This document shows, piece by piece, positions 18,184-27,762 of a stretch of DNA of 64,000 bases (position 1 is the stretch's first letter; each line of letters begins with the position of its first letter). Below the pieces are notes generated by a model that searched no databases, was not told the DNA's origin, and worked only from the letters and a program-made list of their open reading frames with translations. This DNA is from IDS-8 sp040902105. GTDB taxonomy: Bacteria; Pseudomonadota; Gammaproteobacteria; Steroidobacterales; Woeseiaceae. The position numbers and the translations under genes are program-made. The stretch spans positions 1 to 64,000 of the forward strand of contig JBBDXW010000025.1 of assembly GCA_040902105.1 (NCBI GenBank), written 5' to 3'.

Positions 18184-19482
18184 TCATACTGTTCGAGGAT
18201 GGTTTGTTGCGTCCCTCGAGATGAGCAGTCCGGCAACACCTATTGTGACCAGGTTTCCCGCAACCGTGGCAACTACGAAAGCCTGCAAAGCCCACTCGGG
18301 CCCGGCTGACCATACGTAGGCAAGTCCGAATGCCGCGAGGCGTAAAAAGGTAAGCCAGACTTGCATTGTCAGCCACACGTGCTGTTTCCGCAGCACCACG
18401 AATACCGGATTCGACGGTGCAGTAATCCAGAGCATCAATAGCCACGGAGCCATGATCTCCAGGTAACGCCCTGCATCGTGCCATCGCTCGCCGAGCAGCC
18501 ATTCCAGCAACGGCTGGCCAAAAAACCACAAACATCCGAATGGCAGGATGCCCGCAACGGCCAGCCCCCCGGTTGCCAGGAAAAACGCCTTCGACAGGCT
18601 TGCATTGCGGTTGTTTATTGCCGCTGCCTTCTGCAGGAAAACCCTGCGGACAGAGTTCGCTACTATTGAAATAGGAACCTGCGACAATCGATTCGCCATT
18701 GCGTAAAAACCCGCCACTGCGGGAGCATACATGACGCCAAATAGCAGGACCGGCAGGTTCTGCCCGAGCGCATTTATCAGACCTGCAGGCGCGTTGAGCC
18801 TCGGGAAATCGCTGTAGTGACTGGCAATGCGGCGTGTCTCGCTTAAATCAATTCGGCTGAATGTAGCCCGGGCGCTCGACAATGTGGCCGTCTTTTGCAA
18901 TATGAAACGGCCGAGTAAGCCCAAGAGATTGCCGCCGATCAGCCCGATAACCGTTGTACCGGATACAAAGCCGGCGATCAGGCGCACGCCGCTTGTAACA
19001 GCTGAGCCCAGTGCTGTAGAAGCAGCCACGAGCTTGAAAGCTTCCTGGCGTGCCAGCCAGCTTTCCTGAATCTGCAATCCGGCCGTCAAGAGAACTCCAA
19101 GCGGCAAAAGCCACATCCACGAGCCGAGCAATTCCAGAAACGGCCACCTGAAGCCTGCAATATCGTATATCGCGAGGAATACCACCATCAATAGGCACAC
19201 AAACAGCAATATGCGGTTGGCAAGCGCCAGTAACTCCGTCGCTTCGGATTCCACTTTCGGCAAAACGAGTGCCGTCTCATAGCGTAGCGACGCCGGGCTT
19301 GACACTATTCCGATTACAGAAAGGAATGAGGCTGCAACGCCGAAGTCGCTCGGTGAAAAAAGGCGGGCAACGATTGGCATGGTAAAGAGCGCGATTACCG
19401 CCGCAATGGTTTTGCCGGACATCATTGCAGCCACGTTGCTGATAAAAGCTCGGTGGTTCGTCAGGAATCGTGGAAGCCACAT
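18184..19482 (-). CDS. wzx: Wzx-type flippase (second copy)
   Basis: About 432 residues with a dozen membrane helices. The N-terminal pattern IVARLFSPSDFGVAASF is typical of the polysaccharide-transporter/MATE-like flippase family. The open frame extends to 19824, but the upstream 114 codons have no hydrophobic or conserved character; the ATG at 19482 begins directly before the first helix. It is only distantly like the flippase at 140-1609, so two repeat-unit pathways or a lipid-linked side branch are possible. The sulfotransferase and wzy genes follow on the same strand. Confidence 0.82.
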   Translation of the reverse strand: MWLPRFLTNHRAFISNVAAMMSGKTIAAVIALFTMPIVARLFSPSDFGVAASFLSVIGIVSSPASLRYETALVLPKVESEATELLALANRILLFVCLLMVVFLAIYDIAGFRWPFLELLGSWMWLLPLGVLLTAGLQIQESWLARQEAFKLVAASTALGSAVTSGVRLIAGFVSGTTVIGLIGGNLLGLLGRFILQKTATLSSARATFSRIDLSETRRIASHYSDFPRLNAPAGLINALGQNLPVLLFGVMYAPAVAGFYAMANRLSQVPISIVANSVRRVFLQKAAAINNRNASLSKAFFLATGGLAVAGILPFGCLWFFGQPLLEWLLGERWHDAGRYLEIMAPWLLMLWITAPSNPVFVVLRKQHVWLTMQVWLTFLRLAAFGLAYVWSAGPEWALQAFVVATVAGNLVTIGVAGLLISRDATNHPRTV

Positions 19483-19860
19483 ACCGATTAATTGCACCAG
19501 ACAGATAGCGAAGCCGGCGTAGGTTCTGTGAACGGGTTCACATCGATCATGCGAACCACTTGGTCCTGTTCCCGTAGACGATTTGTTGTGTACGGCCCAA
19601 ATAAACCTTGTAGCATATCCGGCACCAACGGCTGGTGACTTGTCGTTGTCGCGGCATCGCCCGCACGCTACCAGAATCGTCTGTACCGCGCGAGTGGTGC
19701 GATAATAACGGTGTTTGCACGGCAAAAGTTGAACTATGGCGCAAACTGCGTTGGTCGGATTTACGGCCACGTCACGTAATTGTTCAATAGCATCGATCGC
19801 CGGGATCCTCGACCGATCGAACAATTCGGATTGTTACCGGCTCGGCCTGGCTTTGGAAAT

Positions 19861-20538
19861 ATGGATATAAGTGGAACTCTGTGGGCGATCAGGGATCGCA
19901 TCTGGTCTGCCAGACATCCGGCCAAGCACCATTTCATTCATATTCCGAAAAACGGAGGTGTCTCCGTCCGGACGGCCCTGAGGCGTCGCGGTGACGTGTC
20001 GCTCAGCGAGCCATTCCATTACCGCTATGTGGACATCGCTGACAAAGTGGGCAGGGATCTGCAGTTCTTCTGCATCGTGAGGAACCCATGGAGTCGCACC
20101 GCCTCGCGGTATGTATTCGCCAGGCAAGTCGCGGAGAACTGGCCCGCAGATGATCCGCGGCGAGTATATATAACCAAAGCGACATTCAAAGATTATGTGA
20201 AGGACCGGAGAATATTCGAGATCCCGGAACATCCAGGGCAGCCCTGGATGGGCGTTATGAATTCTTGGCTCGACCAACTGGAATGGATTCGAGACGAAGG
20301 GGGAAATGTAGTCTGCGACTGCCTGCGACTGGAACTGCTCAAAGAGGATATCAGTGAGTATCTGGGTGCGAAAATTCATGTGCCGCGCAGAAATGTTACC
20401 GAGAGCAGCTACGACTACCGCTCGATGTACACGGACGAACTCGCCGAAGTAATCTCGCGTGTGTTTGCAGAGGACATCAGGCACTTCGGATTCAGTTTCG
20501 ACAGTGCGGCAACGAAGAATATTGCAACGTTGACCTAG
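19861..20538 (+). CDS. Sulfotransferase-like protein
   Basis: About 225 residues. HFIHIPKNGGVSVRTAL is the Sulfotransfer_2-type PAPS loop, with GGVS in place of the usual GGTS, and FCIVRNPWSRTASRY is the 3'-phosphate motif. The rest is short for the family but reaches the usual C-terminal region. TTG at 19780 would extend it by 27 residues without conserved features, so ATG at 19861 is preferred; the ribosome-binding site is weak for both. It stands alone, divergent from the wzx operon. Confidence 0.75.
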   Translation: MDISGTLWAIRDRIWSARHPAKHHFIHIPKNGGVSVRTALRRRGDVSLSEPFHYRYVDIADKVGRDLQFFCIVRNPWSRTASRYVFARQVAENWPADDPRRVYITKATFKDYVKDRRIFEIPEHPGQPWMGVMNSWLDQLEWIRDEGGNVVCDCLRLELLKEDISEYLGAKIHVPRRNVTESSYDYRSMYTDELAEVISRVFAEDIRHFGFSFDSAATKNIATLT

Positions 20539-20575
20539 CCTAGGGAACTGGATGCCTTTTCTTACCTGCGCAGAG

Positions 20576-21490
20576 TCAGGTCGCTTTCAGCTTGGAACGC
20601 CTGCCGAATAGCCGGTGCGGAAATGACCTCAGTCTTTCAAGCTGCCAGCGCTGCAGTTCCTCAATGAATTCGCTGTCTTCGAAGCGCGGTTCCCGCCGAG
20701 CTGCCGCGCAAAAATAACTTGCTATGATGATCAGTCCGCCGATGACGTAGGGTCGTTCATGGGTTCGATACAGACCCGACGCAATGGCATAGAGCGGATG
20801 ATATCCCATGAACCAGATACCGCGGCCCAGCCGCACCCTGCCCTTGAAAATATTCTCGTCCGACGATCCCATCATACGATGATGAATAAGGCGCGCGTCG
20901 GGATCGAAGATCGACAGCGTTTTGTAGCCTTTCATGCGGCATCGATGGATGTCGATGCCGTCCCAGAGGATCGACTCGGTAAATCCCCCTATCGCTTCGA
21001 AGGCATCTCGCTTGTATAGTTTGAACTGCCCCGCCACCATCTCGTCGATTATGAACTCTTCCACATAGCCGCCGCCTTCCGGACGAAAGACTTTCCCGGA
21101 TACCGCGGCCAGTCGCGAGTCGCTTTTCAGCTTGTTCAGCATTATCTCCAGGTAGCGGGGCGGGAAAGACATATCTCCATCGAGTTTCGCTATGTATTTG
21201 TACTCCTTGCTGTGCAGCTTGCTCCTGCCAAAGTTGAATGCGACGATGACACCCGAGCCCAATTGCCGAAATCCCCTGTCGTCCCGGCTGATTACCCGTA
21301 TCCAGGGGTGCTTTTCGGAAAATGACTGAATGATTGCCCGCGTGTCATCTTTCGAACCGTCGTCGACGAACAACCATTCCTCCGGACGTACGGATTGCGC
21401 CACCATGGCTTCAAGCGTATGCCGAACGAACTGAGACTCGTCTCGCACCGGCGAGATAATTACGAGCGGGACAACCGGCCGTTCTGTCAT
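20576..21490 (-). CDS. Family 2 glycosyltransferase
   Basis: A 304-residue GT-A enzyme. VIISPVRDESQFV is the nucleotide-binding start, FVDDGSKDDT follows, and AKLDGDMSFPP holds the DXD metal site. It has a C-terminal hydrophobic stretch (VIGGLIIIASYFCAA), so it is probably membrane-associated. The ATG at 21490 overlaps the stop of the epimerase gene as ATGA, indicating translational coupling; upstream in-frame codons are therefore rejected. Third gene of the operon GT4-epimerase-GT2. Confidence 0.85.
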   Translation of the reverse strand: MTERPVVPLVIISPVRDESQFVRHTLEAMVAQSVRPEEWLFVDDGSKDDTRAIIQSFSEKHPWIRVISRDDRGFRQLGSGVIVAFNFGRSKLHSKEYKYIAKLDGDMSFPPRYLEIMLNKLKSDSRLAAVSGKVFRPEGGGYVEEFIIDEMVAGQFKLYKRDAFEAIGGFTESILWDGIDIHRCRMKGYKTLSIFDPDARLIHHRMMGSSDENIFKGRVRLGRGIWFMGYHPLYAIASGLYRTHERPYVIGGLIIIASYFCAAARREPRFEDSEFIEELQRWQLERLRSFPHRLFGRRSKLKAT

Positions 21491-22530
21491 AACCCTTTTT
21501 CTTTTCGCTCGTGGGCTACCCGCAATACCCGGCCGAAACCCTCTTCGACGCTGATTGCCGGTTGCCATCCCAAAATTTCCTGCATATAGCTGATATCAGC
21601 ATAGCGTGAGTGCACGCCGACCGGTTTGTCTTCCAGCGGCCGGATCTCGGGCTCATACCCCTCGAGGATAGCAAAAAGACGTGCAACTTCCCGAAAGTTG
21701 ATGAGCTTGCCCGAGCCGATATTGACTGCGCTGCCGTCGTTGACCGCAGCCAGGATGCGCAGAACCGCCTCGATGCAGTCGTCGACGTGCACGAAATCCC
21801 TTCCCTGCAATCCGCTGCCCCAGACGGTCAACGGCTCTTCGCGCTTCGCGGCACGCAGCGCAATGCTGGGTACAGGATACGTCAGGTCCTGTTCTTCTCC
21901 ATAGCCGGAAAACGGACGAACGCAGGCAGTATGCAAACCGTAATGCTGGTGCGCGATGCGGGCCAGATACTCACCGGTGAGCTTGGACCAGCCGTAGGTC
22001 ATGTCGGGCTGACCCAGCCTGCCGCCGAACTGGATATCGGACTCCTTGAGCGCCACGGCTCCGTTCTTTCCTTGCAGATCGACAGGATAGGCAGCAGACG
22101 ACGAGGCATACAGCAAGCGGTCGGGCTCCTTACGCACGGCCCAATTGAAACAAAGGGCATCGAGCGCCAGATCAATCGCGACAGCCATCGGATTCCCGTC
22201 GATGGTCGCCCGGCCGCCGATGATGGCTGCAAAATGGAACACATCGCCGAAATCCGGCGGGGCAATCGAGCCGAAATCGATGCGGTCCGAGAAGAAATCC
22301 CGGGCATCGCCGTGCACAAATATGACGTTTCCGCCATCATATTCGACAATGCCCGTTGCGATCTCGCGACGCTTGCCGGCACTGGGCAACCATACGTCGG
22401 GGTGCAGGCCGATCGAGCAATCGTCCACGATCCACAAGGAATAGCCTTCCTTGAGCAACCGCCGTGTCATCTGACGGCCAACGAATCCGCAACCACCGGT
22501 AATCAATGCAGGTTTTGCTTTGTTGAGCAT
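21487..22530 (-). CDS. NAD-dependent sugar-nucleotide epimerase/dehydratase
   Basis: A 347-residue extended SDR enzyme. The Rossmann motif GGCGFVGRQ is at residues 12-20, and YGWSK is the YxxxK catalytic pair, with SSSAAYP before it as the Ser/Thr element. Such enzymes epimerise, dehydrate or decarboxylate NDP-sugars; the exact substrate cannot be told (UDP-glucose epimerase, UDP-glucuronate and GDP-mannose enzymes share these motifs). It overlaps the GT2 gene by 4 bp and follows the GT4 gene after 8 bp, so it probably supplies that pathway with an NDP-sugar. Confidence 0.85.
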   Translation of the reverse strand: MLNKAKPALITGGCGFVGRQMTRRLLKEGYSLWIVDDCSIGLHPDVWLPSAGKRREIATGIVEYDGGNVIFVHGDARDFFSDRIDFGSIAPPDFGDVFHFAAIIGGRATIDGNPMAVAIDLALDALCFNWAVRKEPDRLLYASSSAAYPVDLQGKNGAVALKESDIQFGGRLGQPDMTYGWSKLTGEYLARIAHQHYGLHTACVRPFSGYGEEQDLTYPVPSIALRAAKREEPLTVWGSGLQGRDFVHVDDCIEAVLRILAAVNDGSAVNIGSGKLINFREVARLFAILEGYEPEIRPLEDKPVGVHSRYADISYMQEILGWQPAISVEEGFGRVLRVAHERKEKGL

Positions 22531-22538
22531 AGTGTCTC

Positions 22539-23723
22539 TCAGTTCCCTGCCGTCCTCGCGGCAATGGTCTTGCGATAGAAACCTTCCAGCTTGTCCGCAA
22601 TCGCATCCTGTGAATAGGTAGTTCGGGCAATCTCGCGTGCCCGGTCACCCATGGATCCGGCCCGCTCCGGATCATCCAGGAGCTCGTCGATTCTCGCCGC
22701 AAAATCGGCCGAATCCGGCTTCACCAGCAGTCCAATATCGTTGTCACGCAGCAAATCGGCAACGTCACCCACGTCGCAGGCAACGGTCGGGCGCCCTACT
22801 GCCACGTATTCATTGATTTTAGACGGCCAGCGGCCGCGATTGGCAATCGTATCGGACAATGGCAACGCAAGCACGTCGCAGGCCGACAGATAGTCCAGCA
22901 TCTCGTTGAATGGCAGCCGGCCGGTTACCATGACGCGATCCTTGACCGCATCGTGCACTTTGCAGCCCGGTTCGCCGACCATGATCAATTTCACATCGCC
23001 GCCTGCCAGGCGCGCGAGGGTTTCAAACAGCAGATCGGCATCGCGCTGGTAGATATTGCCGAGATATCCGATGTATCCGCCACGGGTATCCAGATTCAGG
23101 CGTGTCCGCGCGGTCTCCCGGGGAGTGTCACGGATCGAATCCGGATCGGCGCCAGGCGGCAGGTACAGGATGTTCCTGCCATCGATGCCCAGGGCCTCTG
23201 CCCGCTCACCAAGTGCCTTGGAGATGACCACGGTGCCATCCGCATACGAACGCGGCTTCTCCTCGAAGAGTTGCTCCAGCGGCCCGATGAGCGTTCTGAC
23301 CAGCCAGCCGTCCCGCTCTCCCGTGGCGCCGCCACGTCCCCACCAGTCCGTCCAGTCGGCGACCCAGGCTGCGCCGCTGGCTCTGCGCCCGAACACCGCC
23401 GGCAACGAGACCGCCGGCCGGGTATCGACCGTATGAATGACGTCGAATTGTTGTTTGCGAATCCAGAGCGTGCGCCGGAGCGTATCCCAGGGGTCCCAAC
23501 CGGTACGGCCGACACCCCACAGGAGGTCCGGCGACTCGACCAGTTTGACGCCATCCAGATCGCGTTCGACGATTCGCCATCGTTCAGTCGGATGAATGGT
23601 CATAACGGTAGCGTCGTGGCCGTGTCGGGCCAGCGACACCCCCAGGTTGAGGCCGCGATAATAGGCGCCCCCCTTGCGGGTCTGGTTGTGAACGACGAAC
23701 AAAACTTTCAGAGGTCGGGCCAT
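22539..23723 (-). CDS. Family 4 glycosyltransferase
   Basis: A 394-residue GT-B enzyme. The N-terminal half has VVHNQTRKGGAYYRGLNL, with the glycine-rich donor/acceptor loop, and the C-terminal half has GYLGNIYQRDADLLFE and VALPLSDTIANRGRWPSKIN, followed by EYVAVGRPTVACD, which carries the conserved Glu of the E-x7-E region in GT4. First gene of the operon with the epimerase and GT2. Divergent from the GT4 gene at 24154. Confidence 0.82.
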   Translation of the reverse strand: MARPLKVLFVVHNQTRKGGAYYRGLNLGVSLARHGHDATVMTIHPTERWRIVERDLDGVKLVESPDLLWGVGRTGWDPWDTLRRTLWIRKQQFDVIHTVDTRPAVSLPAVFGRRASGAAWVADWTDWWGRGGATGERDGWLVRTLIGPLEQLFEEKPRSYADGTVVISKALGERAEALGIDGRNILYLPPGADPDSIRDTPRETARTRLNLDTRGGYIGYLGNIYQRDADLLFETLARLAGGDVKLIMVGEPGCKVHDAVKDRVMVTGRLPFNEMLDYLSACDVLALPLSDTIANRGRWPSKINEYVAVGRPTVACDVGDVADLLRDNDIGLLVKPDSADFAARIDELLDDPERAGSMGDRAREIARTTYSQDAIADKLEGFYRKTIAARTAGN

Positions 23724-24153
23724 GTGTCTCGGTACCAGAATATTCGCTCAGGTAGTCGTTTGAACGCTTCGAATTGTGTCGGGAGAAATGTCATTCCCGG
23801 GGCGAACTGCCGGAAAAATACCCGGGCGCAGCGCCTGAAGCGCCCCGCCGTTTACCTCAAACCAGTTAATTTGCTGCTTTCACCGGACGCGCCGCAGTCT
23901 AGCGTGCGCAAATCGGGACGTCCGGCACTTCATCACAACTGACGATTTCGGTCAGCCTCATATTGCATCGGCGTTACCGGCGGCGATGTTACCATTAATC
24001 CCGATTCCAGGACCTTGCACGCCCGCACCCGTATTTTGTGTACGTTCAGGCAGCGTCTTCCCCGGGCGTTCGAATCGGTGATTCCAGTCACGCTCCCCGC
24101 AAGGGTTCTGCGATTATCCTGTGCAATGGCGCCATAAGAACCGTACCAAAAAC
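23724..24153. other. Divergent intergenic region, no feature recognised
   Basis: These 430 bases separate two divergent GT4 genes and should hold promoters for both. I see no riboswitch, palindrome of note or credible small gene in them. Confidence 0.5.
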
Positions 24154-25404
24154 ATGCGAAGTAAAATTCTGTACATCGCGCCGGCGCTGCCGGTCCTCAC
24201 CTGCACATTCATTTATCGCGAGATTTTCGATTTGCGCAACCTGGGATTTCAGATCGACGCGGTCTCAATGAACACGCCGCCGGACGATCGAATTTCCGAT
24301 GAGGCCCGCGGATTTCTGGATACGACCCTGTATCTTGATAAGGTGCCCGAGTCGCGCAAGTTCCTTGCCTTCGTCAAGGCGCTCATCCTGCATCCTGTCT
24401 CGACCATGCGGTGCCTGAAGTTGTTTGCCACAGCGACGCCGATGCAGTCTTTTCGGGACTATCAACGCCTTGGCTATCACCTGATTGAGGCGTGCTATCT
24501 GTTCTTCCGTCTCGAGGGCAGCAAGCCCGACCATATCCACAGTCATTTCATCACGGGTTCGACATCGATAGCCATGTTCCTGTCGGAACTGATGAAGGCG
24601 CCCTTTTCCTTTACGATGCATGCCTCTGCCATCTGGATAGATCCGGTCGCGCTGAGCACCAAACTCGAGCGCTGCCGATTCTGCGTTTCCATTTCTGAAT
24701 ACAACAAGCAATATGTCCTGAGTCAGTTTGGCGACAAGTGGCAATCGAAGATCAACGTCGTGCACTGCGGTATTTCGATGACCGGACTGGCACAGCTTCC
24801 CCGCCAGAGGCCGAAAGAAGATGCATCCATCGGCGTCCTCGCCGTCGGACAGCTGATGAAGCGAAAGGGCTACCACGTATTGATTGAAGCTGCACGGATT
24901 CTGAGGGACAAACGCGTCAATGTCGTCTGGACGATTGTTGGCGAAGGCAATCAACGGGGACCGCTGGAAGAAATGATAGCCAGGTACGATCTGCACCACG
25001 AGGTGAAGCTCATGGGGGCGCGGCCTCACGAAGAAATACCGCAATTCGTGGCGGACGCTGACATCTTTACCCTGCCTTGCGTAATCGGAGACGACAACAC
25101 ACGCGATGGCATTCCAGTCGCGCTGATGGAAGCTATGGCCTGGCGGGTCCCGGTCGTGTCTACCAACATCGTCGGGTTGCCCGAACTGATTGAATCGGGT
25201 CACGATGGTATTCTCGTCGAGTCCGATAACGCCGACGCTCTCGCTGATGCCATAGAAATGCTTGCGAAGTCTGCGGAGTTGCGACAGCGGATCGGCAATG
25301 CGGCGGTCACCAAGATCGAGCGGGAATTCAACGCCGCTCGATCTGCAGAACAGCTTAGGGACCTGTTTGATGCCAGTGCGCGAGCTTCGTTCAGGCAAGC
25401 CTGA
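24154..25404 (+). CDS. Family 4 glycosyltransferase (WcaL-like)
   Basis: About 416 residues. The start KILYIAPALPVLTCTFIYREI matches the colanic-acid WcaL-like branch of GT4, as does HIHSHFITGSTSIAMFL. The C-terminal donor domain has VGQLMKRKGYHVLIEA, TLPCVIGDDNTRDGIPV and LMEAMAWRVPVVSTN. ATG at 24154 is chosen; GTG at 24121 would add 11 residues. A sulfotransferase gene follows after 6 bp, so both form a transcription unit. Confidence 0.83.
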   Translation: MRSKILYIAPALPVLTCTFIYREIFDLRNLGFQIDAVSMNTPPDDRISDEARGFLDTTLYLDKVPESRKFLAFVKALILHPVSTMRCLKLFATATPMQSFRDYQRLGYHLIEACYLFFRLEGSKPDHIHSHFITGSTSIAMFLSELMKAPFSFTMHASAIWIDPVALSTKLERCRFCVSISEYNKQYVLSQFGDKWQSKINVVHCGISMTGLAQLPRQRPKEDASIGVLAVGQLMKRKGYHVLIEAARILRDKRVNVVWTIVGEGNQRGPLEEMIARYDLHHEVKLMGARPHEEIPQFVADADIFTLPCVIGDDNTRDGIPVALMEAMAWRVPVVSTNIVGLPELIESGHDGILVESDNADALADAIEMLAKSAELRQRIGNAAVTKIEREFNAARSAEQLRDLFDASARASFRQA

Positions 25405-25410
25405 AATGGC

Positions 25411-26367
25411 ATGGATTCCGATGGACATTGCACAGTGACGTCGTTGCCCGATGCGCTGCACGTGGGATTCTCCAAGTGTGCTTCCACATTTCTACAGGCT
25501 TTCTTTGAAGGGCACGCCGATATCTTCCTCGTAAACCAGTCTCACTTCTTCGCACCTTTCGAATTCAGCAAGTACAGAACCGGAAAGGAAGACTACGGCC
25601 GCTTGTTCGAGAAGGCGGGTACTGGCCAGGTTAAGCTCGAAAGTGACGAACACATTCTGTTGCCGCTGTTTCATCCGGTCCTGGAAGCTGCCGCCACAAC
25701 CCTTAGTTCAATTGGAGAAGTATCCATAAGAATCAAAGATATACAACCCAAATCTAAAATCATTATCGTGATTCGCAACCAGGTCGACCTGATCGTCTCC
25801 CGTTACTCCGAGTACGTGCTCGGCGGCGGCAAAGGCGATTTCGAATTCTTCGTGAATGAATTCCTGCGTTGCAGCAAAGATGGCGTCAACTATTTTCAGA
25901 ACTATTACTCCCAGATCATTGAGATCTTCCGGACCGATTTTGGTGCGGAGAATGTCCTGGTGCTTCTGCAGGAAGAACTATCGAGAAACGAAGCTCAAAC
26001 GATAGAACAGCTATGCCGATTTCTCGATATCAGAACACAGCAACCGAGCCGTCACGGACTTGCTTCGAGGAGAGTCGGACTGTCCAATTTGGGATTAAAG
26101 GTCGTGCGGGCGATAAATCGGGCGATCGTTACTCGCCAGGAAATGTCTTATAAGAGAGCCGAGGTACGCATTCCATACTTGCTTTACAAGATCGTGCAGC
26201 GGACCATCCGCACTCTTGATTACTACCTGCCGAAATCGATAAAGGGTGATAAGAACGCCATCGTGACACCCGCCCTCGGGGCGAGAATTCGCGATGAATT
26301 CAGGGACGATAACCTGATGCTTGAGAAGTGTTTGTGCAGGGACCTTTCAACATTGGGATATCGATAG
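25411..26367 (+). CDS. Sulfotransferase-like protein
   Basis: A 318-residue protein. HVGFSKCASTFLQAFF near residue 17 is the PAPS loop in the form used by Sulfotransfer_3-type proteins (K-C-x-S-T), and IVIRNQVDLIVSRYSEY near residue 120 is the 3'-phosphate motif. The C-terminal part has several Arg/Tyr-rich helices. It lies 6 bp after a GT4 gene, suggesting that the sugar added by that enzyme may be the one sulfated. Confidence 0.8.
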   Translation: MDSDGHCTVTSLPDALHVGFSKCASTFLQAFFEGHADIFLVNQSHFFAPFEFSKYRTGKEDYGRLFEKAGTGQVKLESDEHILLPLFHPVLEAAATTLSSIGEVSIRIKDIQPKSKIIIVIRNQVDLIVSRYSEYVLGGGKGDFEFFVNEFLRCSKDGVNYFQNYYSQIIEIFRTDFGAENVLVLLQEELSRNEAQTIEQLCRFLDIRTQQPSRHGLASRRVGLSNLGLKVVRAINRAIVTRQEMSYKRAEVRIPYLLYKIVQRTIRTLDYYLPKSIKGDKNAIVTPALGARIRDEFRDDNLMLEKCLCRDLSTLGYR

Positions 26368-26427
26368 GGCTCGTCTGCACACGTCGGGACGAGCGCCCAC
26401 GACTCGTGCAGAGTCTCCCTGGTTCCC

Positions 26428-27573
26428 TCACTGTGTGACCTCCCCTATCACATCCCCGGGCGCCGCGGGAAGAGCCACAACCGGTCGCGGGGTCGCCGAA
26501 CCTTCCGGACACCGATCGGTGCAAGCTGCTCCGGTCGGGTGGACATCCTCATACCCTGTTCCGTGCCGGGCGGCTTCGCCAAATCGGACTTCGTCCCACG
26601 CTATCCAGATCGGGCCGACCACCGATGTCGACGCGTTATTGTGACCTTGCCAACCAGGCTTATAGGCTCTGATGCTGTGAGCGATTTTACTCTCGCCCTG
26701 TGTAGCACCCGGCACCAGGCCAACGGGCTTATTCACTTCGTCGATCTTGTTGACCATCTTGCGGTTGCCCATCTTGTCCATTACGGGGCCAGCCGCCTTC
26801 CATACCTGGATGATCCCCTTGTTCCCCTTGTACATTCTATCTTTGGCATTCCGGATCCCCGACGCCGCAGGATTCGTATCCACGCTGAACGGATTCGATC
26901 GCACGCGGAGCACAAAGTCTGTCCACTTGCCTTTGTCAGGCTCTATGCTACCCAGGTCAACGACAGTTTCATTTCCGTTCGTTACCGAGGAGTTGGACGT
27001 CCTATAGTTAAAATACCAGTGGCTTTCCTTATCACCGTTCCTGCTGCCAACCAGCAATTTCAGGAACTGGGCCGAGGAATCCGTCGTAATTTCCGACAGT
27101 ATCAGACCTACGTTCTCTGTTTCGTGCTCATAGTCATTCGGCAAGAACACAGAAAAACCTATCCATTCCTCAACATCATGATCGAATCGATAGACATCGT
27201 TGCCGAAATTCAATGAAGTTCGGGGCTTGGACAAGCCGACATTCAGTCCCGTGTAATCCTTCTTCTTGTCGAGCTGCATGCGCAGAAAATATTCTCCGGC
27301 CCTTGGTTTGACCGTCTGGCCGGCGACAAACTCACTTCGAACAACGCGCATGTCGCAGTTCGAATCTGGTCCGCAACCGCCCTTGCCGGTCTTTATTGCT
27401 TCATCGCCAATCTGTGGGTTGGGTAATGTCTGGATGAACCCGGCGTCAAGGAACTCGCTATTCTCCTGAATTCGACCGGACTCGAAGCTGACCGTATGCA
27501 GCACTTTCTCGTTCGCGAAAGCAGCTGCTGAAAGTGCGCCAAATACCAATGCGACAACGCTTTGCTTGACCAT
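26428..27573 (-). CDS. Secreted polysaccharide lyase-like protein
   Basis: A 381-residue exported protein with an N-terminal signal peptide (AFANEKVLH junction). It resembles the heparin-lyase-I-like beta-jelly-roll family (Polysacc_lyase, PF14099 type): FESGRIQ near the N terminus, GFSVFLPNDYEHE, GKWTDFVLRVRSNPF, GIIQVWKAAGPV and WIAWDEVRFG fall in the family order. The C-terminal tail has a Cys pair (CTDRCPEG). It should cleave an acidic polysaccharide in periplasm or matrix. A paralog lies directly upstream on the same strand. A 10-bp hairpin abuts its start codon. Confidence 0.68.
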   Translation of the reverse strand: MVKQSVVALVFGALSAAAFANEKVLHTVSFESGRIQENSEFLDAGFIQTLPNPQIGDEAIKTGKGGCGPDSNCDMRVVRSEFVAGQTVKPRAGEYFLRMQLDKKKDYTGLNVGLSKPRTSLNFGNDVYRFDHDVEEWIGFSVFLPNDYEHETENVGLILSEITTDSSAQFLKLLVGSRNGDKESHWYFNYRTSNSSVTNGNETVVDLGSIEPDKGKWTDFVLRVRSNPFSVDTNPAASGIRNAKDRMYKGNKGIIQVWKAAGPVMDKMGNRKMVNKIDEVNKPVGLVPGATQGESKIAHSIRAYKPGWQGHNNASTSVVGPIWIAWDEVRFGEAARHGTGYEDVHPTGAACTDRCPEGSATPRPVVALPAAPGDVIGEVTQ

Positions 27574-27601
27574 GTAACTTGCCCTCGTTGAGGCAAGTTA
27601 C
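27574..27601 (-). promoter_or_regulatory. Hairpin abutting the start codon of the lyase gene
   Basis: GTAACTTGCC-N8-GGCAAGTTAC is a perfect 10-bp inverted repeat whose 3' arm ends directly at the ATG (27573). The GAGGG ribosome-binding site lies at the loop/3'-arm border, so folding would partly hide it. It could be a translational switch or a protein-binding operator. Confidence 0.55.
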
Positions 27602-27762
27602 GAAATGCACAAAGTCCAGTCACGTGCCTTGTAACAGTTCTGTGACTCTGTTCACAGAGCATGCGCAGACCGATCGTCACGAAAAGCCAATAATCTGAAT
27701 GTAAAACAGCCTGCACGATCGCCGAGATCGATCAACCGTGCAGGCAGACCCAAGTTCCCGAG

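Noticed and set aside
18184..19824. 546-residue version of the second flippase starting at 19824
   Set aside because: The extra 114 residues are not hydrophobic or conserved-looking and run into the promoter area; ATG at 19482 begins right at the transporter domain.
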